DNA of 57,260 nt from Hypholoma sublateritium FD-334 SS-4 (Eukaryota; Basidiomycota; Agaricomycetes; Agaricales; Strophariaceae). The notes beneath the pieces are model-generated. The model was not told the origin of the DNA and ran no database searches. It saw only the letters and a list, made by a program, of their open reading frames with translations. Shown piece by piece: positions 23,246 through 33,964 of the stretch. The stretch's first letter is position 1. Each line of letters begins with the position of its first letter. Where the stretch lies: the NCBI GenBank assembly GCA_000827495.1, contig KN817692.1:1-57260 (forward strand). The letters run 5' to 3'. A program made the position numbers and the translations under genes.

Positions 23246-23907
23246 ATGTTTTCCATTCGCATCATTTCTCTGGCCGCGGTCTTGCTAGGCTCTCTGGTGG
23301 CAAATGCTGCTCCTTTGCCCGCAGTTGCTGAGCACCACGTCAAACCTGGATCCGTGTTTACGGCGAAGCCTGCTCACTTTGACCCCCCTCTTGTGCGTAT
23401 ATTTTGTCAGAAGAATCTTCCAGTAACTGACGAAGTCTTTGCTTGTCTAGCCTGGGCACACGTCCACTCACGGATCGGCTTCAGGTCACCCCGTTGTCGC
23501 TCTCGGCCATCCCGACCATGAAGGATGGGTTCCAGTGGCTGCTGTTTCGCACAACCACCCCGAGCACATGGGCGAGCCGCATGACGCGCACATTTACCAC
23601 GAGCACACCAAGGCCGCAGGTACGGGTAGCTTCAATGAGGGTAGCAAAATCGCCGTCGGTGCCCCGACGCACGTCCACGTCTCCAACTTGAACCATGTCC
23701 ACCCCGACAGCAACCTGCCGCATCAGCTCCACCCAACGGACACAAATAAGTTGGTGGACGCCGTCCGTACGTCCTTACTTCCGTCTTTAGCAGTTTATTG
23801 GAGTATTTATTTTTTAATTTCTAGACCACGCGAGTGGCTTCCGGTCGACCAACCCCCGTGTGGTTACCCCTCCCCCCAGCACTCCCCCATGGCGCAAGGG
23901 CAACTGA
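23246..23907 (+). CDS. Small secreted histidine-rich protein, copy B
   Basis: Three exons (23246-23392, 23451-23766, 23825-23907) give 181 aa. The signal peptide 'IRIISLAAVLLGSLVANAAP' is nearly that of copy A. The mature part has 'VVALGHPDHEGWVPVAAVSH', 'EPHDAHIYHEHTKAAGTGSF', 'KIAVGAPTHVHVSNLNHVHP' and a tail ending 'PPPSTPPWRKGN'. Exons 1 and 2 match copy A in length exactly. An in-frame upstream ATG at 23177 would add 23 residues but lies in the conserved 5' leader, so 23246 is preferred. No named domain is recognised. The role may be in the wall or in metal binding outside the cell, by inference. Confidence 0.87.
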
Positions 23908-25004
23908 TCTGTTACTTGTATGTTAAATTTTTGTATATAAAAGTTATTGAAGGCATCTCTGCTTGATCAAACGAGTCCGTGTGTTTGGTGTTACGACCAA
24001 CCTAAGTTTCCCTGCGTGATTTGTTGAATTATCCGGCATAGTGCGCATTGAGACCAGCGCTGATATGTACCGACAAAATTCTGCTGCGTTCGTCGAGCAG
24101 CTTGGCAATCATAAGCTGGAGCGATATGGCTGCGGCAGAAGCGGATTGAAATAATACTATGACGCAAATAATCCGTGAAAAAGCACCCAGGTCTGCTCCG
24201 TGTATCAGAGAAAATGTCTCCGAGTAAGAGTAAGGACAAGCTCCGAAATTGAGTATGCCGACTCCACAGACAACTCAGCGCGGCTGACCTTGGTGCATTC
24301 GTCGCAGCTTCATCGTCCTGCGCGGCAGCAAAATGCGCCAGAACGCACCCAGCCTCCGTGGAGACAGGGACCCATTACTGGCGCGATTATGCCATACGGG
24401 GCTGTATCCCCCCACCCGCTCCTATGAATAGATAGTCTACATACTATGTAAGCTGCACTAGGGCTGTGGCTGATCATGATTGTCTAGAATTACATACTAA
24501 TCGTGGTGACGTGTTTCAAGACAACGGGATCGTGCTTCCCCATCATACTTAGGCCTCCTTTAGCATAGGTTCGGGCAGGGAAGGCCACTAGGCTCGCCGA
24601 CAGTGGCCTGCTACGGAGACACTCCAGAATTTCGAGGCTTCAACGTTTCAACGGCCGTCGGGTGCACTGGCATTGGTTATCAAAGCTTGGAGCGACTCGG
24701 AGGACGGGAGCGAGAGTAGCTTGCTGCAGTCTTTAGGAGGAAGTGGGTATAATACGTTCATTTACGTCCAGCGAAGTACTGTCAGTGTCATGACGAAACG
24801 ACCCGACTCAGACAGGAGAAAGCGTAAAAAAAGCGAAGTTATTTATGTAAGGCCCCGACAATGGACATGTGTCATTTTACATACAAATCAGAGGCTCGCA
24901 GATTTGCATTCGCCGCACTCAACGCTGCAGTCCGACGGCGACGAGCGGCGAAGGCTATGGTAAGTAGATCTTCCAGGGCGCGCCGAGGGTCCGAATTTTG
25001 GCGT
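23908..25004. other. Intergenic DNA between copies B and C
   Basis: About 1.1 kb without a supported gene. It holds the upstream region of copy C. Short plus-strand frames near 24200 and 24673 have no family resemblance. Confidence 0.45.
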
Positions 25005-25055
25005 ATAAAAGCCAGAAGAATTCATTGTAGTTCTGCAGAGCAGGTTCTCTTCCCA
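25005..25055 (+). promoter_or_regulatory. Core promoter of secreted-protein gene C
   Basis: TATAAAAG lies at 25005-25012 and the 20-bp element CAGAGCAGGTTCTCTTCCCA at 25036-25055, 31 bp from the TATA start. A further leader match (GGCGCCGGTCACCA against GGCGCCGGCCACCA in B) follows. Confidence 0.8.
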
Positions 25056-25171
25056 ACTTCACCAAAACACTTAGGCGCCGGTCACCACACCCACAAATCT
25101 GTTCGTCATTTATTTCTGAGTCTCTCAAATACCTGCTAACGCGACGCCGATCTCTTCCCGTAGAATCCAAC

Positions 25172-25763
25172 ATGCTTTCCATCCGTATGATCTCTATGGC
25201 CGCGGCCTTGCTCGGCTCCCTCGCAGTCAACGCCGCCGTGAACATCAACCACGCGCGGCCCGGCGCCGTCTTCATGGCGCAGCCGCTGCACTTCGACCCC
25301 CCCGTCGCGGGGCACTCCACGCACTCGGGGACGATCCCGCACCCCGTCATCGCGATCGGGCACGCGGACCACGAGGGCTGGGTGCCCGTCGCGCAGGTGT
25401 CGCACAACCCCCCGGCGCACATGGGCGAGACGCACGGGATGCACCACTACGACGAGCACACGCACGCGGCGGGGCTCGGGAGCTTCAGCCACGGGAGCCG
25501 CGTCGCGGTGGGCCAGCCGACGCACGTCCACATCGACAACCTGAACCACGTCACGCAGCACAGCGGGCTGCCGCACCGCTTGCATGAGACGGACACGGCG
25601 AATCTGCAGCACGCCGTCTGTGAGTTGCTGTTTTTGTCGCCTTTGTTTTTTTCGGGGTGTTTACGTTGCTTTTTTTATAGACCAAGCGAGCGGGTTTCAC
25701 TCGAGCAACCCCCGCATTGCGACTCCCCCTGCGCGCACTCCCCCATGGCGGGCGGGCCACTAA
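25172..25763 (+). CDS. Small secreted histidine-rich protein, copy C (first intron absent)
   Basis: Two exons (25172-25619, 25681-25763) give 176 aa. The signal peptide is 'IRMISMAAALLGSLAVNAA'. The mature part aligns with copies A and B: 'HPVIAIGHADHEGWVPVAQV', 'MGETHGMHHYDEHTHAAG', 'RVAVGQPTHVHIDNLNHV' and a tail ending 'RIATPPARTPPWRAGH'. It contains 24 His, more than copy A. Where A and B have intron 1 (after 'HFHPPL' or 'HFDPPL'), this copy reads straight through, while intron 2 is kept at the same codon. Its GC content is visibly higher than that of A and B. It lies downstream of and convergent with the iron-type GATA gene. Confidence 0.87.
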
Positions 25764-26332
25764 GTAATATGTATCTTAGTATTTACATGTTGCCACGTAC
25801 ATACGATACGATAATTCATAATATTGGAATAGTATTACTGTGTTGTGAATCCACTTATGAGTACACTAAGTTGTTATTCAGAAGTGGCTCTGAAGGATCA
25901 AGTATGGAATATTGAATGCACATCTACCATCGCGGGCGCCTAACGTCGGATATCAATTACGAGGTTCTTCGCGCTTACTTCCAATTATCCTAGTACCTTC
26001 TGCTCAGAAACCACGCGAAACCGCATTATCCACGCGCCAATGAGCACGCGACGTTCAATGTCCATGTACGCTGCACGCCATCATATAGTGGCCGTATACA
26101 CAAACCAATGTATGCACCCTCCCAACCCGGTCTTCACCCGTTCTTTGACCCCGACACGTCCCGAAACCCCGCCATTCCCGTCGGTGCCATGACAGCGTGC
26201 GTTCATCGCCTCCCCTTCGCCCTTCCTTGCTATTGACGTCGATCTCGCAATTCAAATAAATATTTCTCCGACCTTTCTTGATCCCTCTACTTGATTGGTA
26301 TTATACAACGCCTCGATATTTCGAGCTCCAAC

Positions 26333-26640
26333 ACACCTACCTACGCCCACACACGCACGCGCTCCCCAACCCACACCTTACCCCAACCCCCTCCACCCAC
26401 GCAGCGCCGAATCACACAGATGATCAAGCGCCCACATATATACATTAACGCCGCCGCCGTAAATACCAAAATCCATATCTACCAAAACCAAAACCAAAAC
26501 CAAAGCGCAAACCATCGTCCCACCGTCCCCACCCCCCATCCCCCACACGCACCCTCGCACACACGCACGCGCGCACGAACGCACGAACGCACGCACGGAG
26601 GCACGAACGCACGCCAACGCAACAAACGACAACAAACGGG
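26333..26640. repeat. CA-rich low-complexity tract with (CCAAAA)n
   Basis: The plus strand is almost free of G and T over long stretches. It includes CCAAAACCAAAACCAAAACC near 26482 and repeated GCACGAAC units near 26573-26615. Confidence 0.7.
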
Positions 26641-27028
26641 GTAAACAGGGTATGCAGCGAACAGCGCTTAGGCAATCATACGTATTATATCGAACAACCA
26701 ACCACTCGGTACTCAAAGTAAAAAAACGCGCAAGCCAAAAAAGTAGGTAAGTAAGTATACGTAGATATGAACTGCGCCGGTTCCGGCGAAGAGCAGTCAA
26801 AAAAAAAATAGGACGTAGAATGTATTAGACATGTAAAGAGTACCAAGTAAAAGAGGCAGGCGGAAGAAGAATAAACAAAGAAAAGAAGAAAAGACGAGCA
26901 GACGCGGACAGCAGGACAGGACACAACGAAACAGGACGAGGGACGGGCGAAAACACAGCGGCGGCGGGTTGGCGGTAGGTAGGTAGTCAGATAGGTGGTA
27001 AGTAGTGAGTAATAGGCCGCGCCGCCGG

Positions 27029-27055
27029 GGGATGGGATGGGATGGGATGGGATGG
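27029..27055 (+). repeat. (GGGAT)5 pentanucleotide repeat
   Basis: Five runs of GGG spaced by AT occur in a row on the plus strand, a pattern that can form a G-quadruplex. On the GATA-gene transcript the same site is C-rich. Confidence 0.8.
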
Positions 27056-27734
27056 TACATGCGCCGACACCGGCGCGTATACGACGGGGCGGCGAAATAG
27101 GAGGGGTAAGGCGACGGACGGCGACGGAGTGAAGGACGGAGTGGGGAAAGGGTCGAGACGAACGAGGCGCGAATGGCAATGGCAAAAGGCGGACACGAAC
27201 ACAAACACAGCAACTAGAGGGCGGCCGCGCGGCCGCGCGGCGCACCAAAGCAGCACAGCACAGCACGCGAGCCATATCCCGGATGGGGTCCTCCTTTTGC
27301 GAAGCGATCCCGCCGCCCGAATATACGCGTAGTCGGAATAGACGATAGAGGCGTCGTAGACGATAGTCGTCATAGACAATAGAGAGAGGGCGAGGGAATA
27401 GACGATAGAGGGGCGAGGGAATAGAGAGGGAGGAGACGAGGGGGAAGACGGGGGGGCAGGTGGGGTACACAATAAACATCGCACGACCACGAAAAATATT
27501 AAGCAACACGGGCATACGATAGTAGGATAGGGACGAGAGGGCGAGGCGGAGATGGAGTTCGAGATGGAGTGGGAAATCGATTGGGTCGAGTAGGCGCTTC
27601 ATGGCGGGCGACGAGGCGGGCCTATCGAGTCAGTTGGCAGTGGCGTGTCCATTCATTGGCTAGCGTGCCGCTCGAGTGCTCGAGTGGCGGGTATATACAC
27701 GGTCGGGCGGCCGAGCGGACAGCGAGATGGCGCC

Positions 27735-30700
27735 TCACTCGCGCGGCGCAGCCGCAGGCTCCACCGCCCACACCGACCCGCGCTCGCGCTCCCCAGCAGG
27801 CGCGCGCGCAAGCGGCACCGCCGGGGCCACCCCCGCCGCAGGCGCACCGGGCGACGGCGGCTGCGCCAGCGCCAACGGCGACCCACCCTGCTGTCCTCCC
27901 TGACCTTGTCCTCCTTGACCTTGCCCCTGCCCAATCTGCCCCATCCCATGCTGCATCGACTGCTGCGCCGCCAGCCCCCGCATCTCGTCCAGCGTCCTCT
28001 TCATCCCCGCCATCAGGCGCTCCGTGCGCTCCATCATCTCCTCCCACATCCTTTTCTGCTCCGCGAGCTGCGCGTAGTGCCGCTCGAGGTCCATGTACGA
28101 CGGGATGCCCAGGCCCCCCAGCGCGACGCCCGCGGCGACCATCAGGCTCGACATCTCGGACGGCGCCGCGGGGGAGGTGTAGTACCCCTGCTGCTGTGCG
28201 AGCTGCTGTTGCGCTTGTGCTTGTTGCGCTTGGGCTTGTTGAGCGGATTGTTGGCCAGAGCCGTTGCCCGCGTACCCCGCGGGCGAGTGCGTCCGGCTCG
28301 GCGCGTTCGACCCCGAGCGCAGGTAGCTCGACGGCGCGCCCGCGCCCCCGAGGAACGCCGCGGCCCCGCCGAGCAGCGGCGGCAGCTCGAACGCGCCCCC
28401 GGCCCCAGGGAACGCACCACCCCCGCTTGCACCCCCCGCGCGCGACGGCGCCCGGTGCGGCGACGCCGACCGGCCCTCCGCCCACCCATTCGCCGCCGCG
28501 CGGCGCCTCCTCTGCGACGGCGCACTGGCGCTCGGGCCCTCCTCCTCATCACCCTCCATCGGGTCATCCCCATCCCTATCCGCGCCGCGCACGCGCCTCG
28601 CCACCGTCCGCCTCGTGCGCTTGCGCTCCGGCTCCTGCGCATCGGCGGCGGCCGCGCCGTCGCTCTCCTCCCCAGGCGACGCCGCGCCGCCGCCGACGCG
28701 CCCGACGGCGACGAGCGCCTCCGCCGCGGCCTGGTCCGACATGCGCGCGGACGCCGACACGCCGCCCGCGGACACCGCGCCCGGCGCGGCGGGGACGCGC
28801 TTCCGGCGCTTGATCACGGTCTTCTTCATCGAGTTCGGGCGGTGCGTCCCGTGCAGCTTGAAGTAGAGCCCTAGCAGACGCAACGCAATGGGGGTCAGAG
28901 CTATGAACTGCAAATAAAGAATTGGGAAGGCAAGGTCGGGCCACGATCCGAGTCACACAGCAAAACAGGGTCGCGCGGAGAAGGCAGGCGCGGGAGCCTG
29001 ATGCGCACCCACGGTGTGCCATATCTGATAAGATGTGGGAACGCATCACCCCGCGGGCCGCACACCACACGAGCAGCCCACCCGCTGCACGCCATCCGGC
29101 CCAAACAACAGGCAGACGAGCCCCACGTCGGCACGCCCGCCCCGCCAGAAGCCCTGCCGTCGACCAGACTAGAAACCGCGCGCCAAAAATACGCCCGCAG
29201 CGCAGAAGCAGAAGCAGAAGCGTGCAAACACGATAGCGAAGCACACAAAAGCTTGACCGCAGAAGTTCGCAAAACGAAGCACGCAAATCCCCAGCCCAAC
29301 CCAGCCCAACACCGCACCGAAATCCCAGCCCAACCAGAACGAACACAAAAAACCAAACAAAAAAATCGCAGAGCCGCATGAAAAGCACACCCGATCACGA
29401 ACGAACGCGAAGCACACAAAAGCGAGGAACGAAGAAACCGAAGCTCAAAACGAAGCACCCAAACCCAAACCCCAACCCAGACCCAAAGCCATGCCCTACC
29501 CGATAACCGCACCCAACCGAAAAAATTCAAACAGCAGCCCAAAACCGAAACCCAAAACCGCAAGAACCACAGGCGAAGAGGTCGAAGAAAAGAAAAAACA
29601 ACTCACCACACGCATTACATATATTATTCCCCACATCGTCCCTCCTCCAAAGCGGCGTCGTGCTCGTCCCGCAATTCGCACAGCTCAGCGCGCCCACCGC
29701 AGGGCGCGCCTTCCTCCCCTGCACCGCACTCACCCCCACACCCACACCAACACTAGCATCGCTCTCCACCGCCCCCGCCGGGCTCCCCGCGTCCATCTTC
29801 GGCGACGCCCCCCCCTCCGCCGCTGCGCCAGGGAGGATGGACGCGGCAACGGCAGCCGCGGCGGCCGCGACGTCCGCGGCCATGACCGCGTTCGCCTCCG
29901 CCGCCGCGTGCTCGAGCTCCATGCGCGCAGAGAGCGCAAGGACGTTGTTGTACGTCGGGCACCCCGCGCACGCGCTCGTGCCGCCCGTGCCGTCGCACCG
30001 CCCGTCGCCGGGGCACGTCCCGCCCGAGGGCGTCAGGTGCGCGCCCTTCGCTGTGGTGGCGGGCTTGGCGGGCGTGGCGGGCGTGGTGGTGGTGTTTGAG
30101 GTGTTGTTGTTGTTATTGGAAGTGGTATTGGAGGTGGTGGTAGGGGCCTTGCCGTTCGCGAGCGCCGCGGGCGCCGCGGACCCGGTCATTGAGCTCGGCG
30201 CGAAGGGCGACGGGCCGACGGTGCTGATGGTGTTGGTTGGCGGCGGCGCCGTGGGTGCGGGCGACGACGTGGTGTGGTTGTTCGCGGGCGACGACGTGCG
30301 CCCGAGGGTCGAGGGGCGCGGCATGTGGCGGGATTTTTGGTACAGGCCTAGAGCAGGGGACGAGGGGGTAAGTAAGTAAGCAGCTGCTCGACGGACAACT
30401 GAGGAGATGAAACGCGGGCCGCGAGGCAGATACGTATGTATGTATGTTCTAGGTGGGAGTGTGTGGGTGTGTCTGCGAATCCCAACCCTGCCTGCGCCGG
30501 GGGATGGTTGGATATATGTGCAGCAGCACGAGCAGCAGCAGCAGCAGCCGCAGCCGCACGATGGGGAGGCCCGATGCCGTATGTTGATCTTGATAGGGCG
30601 CCCCGCTGCAGCAGCCCTGCGTGCAGCAGCACACCGCCATCGCCCGCAGGGCACGCGACGCGTGTCGCCCGGGGGCTCGGAGACGGGCGCGGAGATTGGG

Positions 30701-31348
30701 ATCCGCCCACGCCCTGCCTCGCATCGCCGCCCGGATCGCGGTCCACGTGTGCGGCGCCAGGCCAGGCTGCCGCGGCGTGGGTGGGTGGGTGCAGGCAGGC
30801 GAGGCAGCCCCCAGACAGCGCACGCACACGCCCCCCTCCCCCCCTACCCCGCAGTGTGATCCCGGAAAACAACACCACGGACAGATAGAGATACACCGCG
30901 GATCGCCCGCAGCACCGCCGCGCCTCGTGGGCCCGATGGCGGGCGCCAGCGCAGGCACGCAGGCGGGCGGGCGGGCGGGGCCAACAAAGGCAAACCGAGC
31001 TGGGTGGGATGGAGGGAAAGGCTCACCGCATGCGTTGCAGACCGTGTTGCCGTCCGGGTCGCGCCGCCACAGCGGGCTCTCTGTGACGCCGCAGTTGACG
31101 CACGGCGGGCGGGTCGGCTGGAGCACGCCTGCGCCCGCGCCCGCGGGCGGCGGGAAGGCGAACTCGTCCGCGCCTGGGGCCGTCAGCATCGCGCTCGCAC
31201 GGGCTAGGGCGCACGTACCGTTGCGCGTCTCGTTCGCGGGGGCGTCGTTGGGCCCGGGGGCGGCGGCGAAGGGCGGGAGGCGGGGCATGGAGCTGAGCGG
31301 GGCGCTGTGCATGTTCATCACGGGGGCCTCGAGGACGACGGGGGACAT
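27735..31348 (-). CDS. Iron-type GATA transcription factor with two zinc fingers and Cys-rich spacer
   Basis: Exons 31348-31027, 30347-29607 and 28870-27735 join in frame to 732 aa. Finger 1 is '[15 protein letters not shown]' with 'CNAC' 17 residues after the second Cys. Finger 2 is '[15 protein letters not shown]' with the same spacing. Between them lies '[20 protein letters not shown]', a C-x5-C-x8-C-x2-C motif. Two fingers flanking this motif define the fungal iron-sensing repressors (URBS1, SRE/SreA, SFU1, Fep1), which turn off siderophore and iron-uptake genes when iron is plentiful. The C-terminal part has a basic patch ([10 protein letters not shown]), a Gln-rich stretch and a predicted coiled coil ('[20 protein letters not shown]'). 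Both introns are very long and split the two fingers at the same Gly codon. A 45-bp in-frame intron-like stretch in exon 1 (near 31170-31215) is possible. Confidence 0.9.
28871..29606 (-). other. 736-bp intron 2 of the GATA gene
   Basis: The donor is GTGAGTTG after the second 'CNACG' and the acceptor is TGCTAG before 'LYFKLHGT'. It is more than ten times the usual intron length here. On the transcript strand it is rich in G and T, with many TTCTGC, GGGTTTGG and GCTTCG-type repeats. Confidence 0.8.
29023..29031 (+). promoter_or_regulatory. Putative iron-GATA binding site inside intron 2
   Basis: ATCTGATAA matches ATCWGATAA, the site reported for fungal iron GATA repressors. It lies inside the gene for such a factor, so autoregulation is possible. 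A 9-bp match can occur by chance. Confidence 0.4.
30348..31026 (-). other. 679-bp intron 1 of the GATA gene
   Basis: The donor GTGAGCC follows the first 'CNACG' and the acceptor CTCTAG precedes '[11 protein letters not shown]'. It contains GCAGCAGCA-type repeats and is GC-rich. Its phase and position equal those of intron 2 relative to the zinc finger. Confidence 0.8.
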
Positions 31349-33527
31349 GGCCTCGTCGGGCGTTTTGCGGGCACGGGTGCCGGGTGGGTGGGTGGTGCGT
31401 GCGTCGAGGGGCGGGCCGCGGCGCGGACGGGGGGAAGGGCGATGGGGGCGGGGCTGGGTGTTGTGCGAAACCAAGAGGTGGCCAGCGAACGAAGAGAGAC
31501 AGCGCGCGATAGTCAGATAACCAATCAGCGCCGCCTTGTTTGTCTGAGATAGCGCGATCCCGGATTCCCAGATCAAGATCCGCGTAAGACCCTGGGTTCG
31601 GAATCCCATCTTATCGCCTGCCCCCGGGTCCTGTACTGCCGGCCCCCGCGACCCCCAGCACCCGTGCCCGCCCGCTGCACGCCGCGCCGCCGTCGCGCCC
31701 GTCGCGCTGTGCACACCCGCCGCGAGCAGCCCGCCCAGCGGTGCTGATCGGATCAGCGTCGTCCAGCAGCATCATATCACCCGCCGCATTCCCATGCTAC
31801 ATCTAATCGCCGCACGGCCTACCCACGAAAAAAAAAAAAAGGTTCGCCCCCAAGCGCCTGCGCGACGGCCGGGAAGATTGATGCACCCAGCAATTTTCGC
31901 GACCAATGTTCGTGCCCCAATCTAATCGCCCACGTACCATGCAAGCCGTCACCAACATTCCCCCCTTCCGCATCAAGTCCATCCCGCCGCCACCGCACGA
32001 ACCCCCCTCCGCTCCCCTCTCTGCGCAGCTCATAGCCTCACACAAGCTCATAGCTGACAGAGACCAAGTAAAAAATTATTCCGGCCAGCCCCGTTAGCAA
32101 CGCGCCCCGCGTAAATAATTGCGGACCCTGCACGGCCCACCCCAAATTTGCCTGCGCGTGCCCGGCGATAAGATGAGATGAGATTGGCGATACGCGGCGG
32201 GCCGCTGCCCGCCCGCCTCACCTCTTTGCACCCTCGCGGCGCGGGCTGCCTCGAAACTAGCATCGAAATTATGAAATACGCATCACCACGCCCTCTTCTC
32301 CACCGCCGCCAGCGCCGCCGCCCTCCGCCCGCCGCGTGTACCCGTGCAGACACACCCACCCACGCCCACTATCCCCTCCCACCCGCGCAGACACCGGTGC
32401 GCAGCACCGTGGCACCGCCCGTGCGCGTCCCAAAACCGACACTCGTGCTGCCCAACGTCCCACCCCGCACGCCGTGTCCACACAAGCCCCCGAATCCTAC
32501 TCAGCACACTGCGGAAAACACCATCAAGTGTGATCTGCATTTTTTCCGTTGATTAGACTAGATCCCCCACCTTCCCACGTCGCCAGGATAACGACCGCGT
32601 ATCACCACGCACCCACGCCCCCACCCATGCCCACGCCCACACTACGCATACGCCCACCGGGTCGGCGTGTACTATGTCCTCGCCCCATTTAGCCTTCGTC
32701 GGTGCGGAGGCGGGCGCGCCGAGCCGGGGACGCGTCGCGTCGAGGCGCGTCCGAGTCTCGCCGGGGCGCGCCCTGCCCTACTTACTCCTCCTACCCCGAT
32801 GCCGACGCCGACGCCGACTGATCAACCCATGGCTGATCAATCGACGATCTCCCCTCCGTCTATCTTGGGGGGCCGAGCAATTACTAGTAGTACACGCATA
32901 CATGCATACATACACACAAGTTCGATCCGCCGCGCGCCGGGCAGTTATCGTAGGCGCAGACTGATTAATACCCTGCTCGGCGATGCCGGGGGAATTGGAA
33001 GCTGCGCTGTGCGGCCCCGCGCAGCTCCTTCATTATTCGATACCGGGTGCATATTCACACAAATGGAATCCATTTACTCTGTTTTCATTCGATGGTTTAT
33101 TTGAGAAAGACTACAAAAAAATGATTGTCAGTTATGGGTGGAATATCTGGCGCTAAGGCTTTTCATTGGCCAGCAGTCACATATCCGTCCATATATATTG
33201 ACGTAGGTCATTCGAAGTTCAGCTCAAATAAATGGTCAAAGAAAAATAAAACAAAACATGCCACTGGCATATATCTGGTCCTGCACCCGGTGAACATTGA
33301 TGAACGTCGAGCCTGGAAAACAGGCCGCGAAGGAGGACAATAGGATAGGACGCCGCCGCCGCCGCACTCCGCAGTGCTCTCGTCCAAGTTTAGCTCACTC
33401 GCGCCGCGAAGGAAGCACGAAAATAAGCTGCTGCTGCGCCGCCGCCGCCGCCGCCTCCCAGCGCACCGCACTCTGCGGGCGAATAAAGCGAAGGGAACGC
33501 TGCTCCGAGCACTGCACCGAGCTCTAA
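31349..33527. other. Upstream region of the GATA gene, gene-free
   Basis: GC-rich DNA without a convincing gene. It should hold the GATA promoter. Two GATA-type cores occur (near 31611 and 32166). A poly-A run sits at about 31830. Short (CGC)n and (CTG)n microsatellites appear near 33350 and 33430. Confidence 0.45.
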
Positions 33528-33943
33528 TTGTCCTGCATCAGGGCGCTGGTGCTAAAAAAAATGGTCTATGCAGCTGTGATGATGGTCGGCACGCGATACG
33601 GGACAATGGGCGGCTGCAGTGCATCGCCGGCGCCTCTTTCTCCTGTATCGCAAGCAGTCACTAGTCAGCAGTCAACAGCAGCGCCCCGACAGCGCTGATG
33701 CAGGTTTAGTTATTCTATCAAATAGGCCTCCGAGCAAGTACGCGCGAAGTAAGGAAATAGAGAGTCCCTCGGGCAGAGCACGATCCACACCCGGCGGTGC
33801 ACGGATGTCTGAGCAAGTGCACACAGGGACGCAAAACAGGCAAGCGGCGCACGCACCCGCACCCGCCGATGTAATTTCAATTTGGCTCCGCGCCGAGGAG
33901 GCAGGCGCTCCTCCTAGATAAATCGGGATAAATGTGTGAGCGT
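33528..33943 (+). repeat. Non-coding tandem duplication, unit 1
   Basis: It begins TTGTCCTGCATCA and continues with ATGGTCTATGCAGCTGTGAT and GGTCGGCACG, later CAGAGCACGATC, GGCGGTGCACGGA, TTTGGCTCCGCGCCGAGGAG and GATAAATGTGTGAG. The same landmarks recur in the same order in unit 2, 437 bp later. No shared long ORF spans both units. Confidence 0.85.
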
Positions 33944-33964
33944 ACTCGTGCGGCCCCCGCGCGC

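Larger units (their letters stand above)
25764..27734. other. Long 3' flank between copy C and the GATA gene, rich in simple sequence
   Basis: About 2 kb with no convincing gene. From 26290 the plus strand is extremely C- and A-rich, with (CCAAAA)n at about 26480-26505 and GCACGAAC-type units at 26570-26620. From 26700 to 27600 it holds G-rich, GATAGAGG-type and GGGAT repeats. Part of it is likely the 3' untranslated region of the minus-strand GATA gene. The long minus-strand frame at 27602-26685 is low-complexity and not accepted as coding. Confidence 0.5.

Noticed and set aside
26685..27602. Minus-strand frame of 305 codons downstream of the GATA gene
   Set aside because: It is low-complexity Arg/Ser/Tyr/Leu sequence made from simple repeats, with no domain and no splice link to the GATA exons.
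27569..28913. Long overlapping plus-strand frames (over 400 codons) opposite the GATA gene
   Set aside because: They are Arg/Pro/Ala-rich products of GC-rich third positions, antisense to a gene with clear zinc-finger and coiled-coil evidence.
29455..29490. Telomere-like CCCAAA/CCCAAAC repeats
   Set aside because: Only a few irregular copies inside a GATA intron, and the motif is not the fungal telomere unit.
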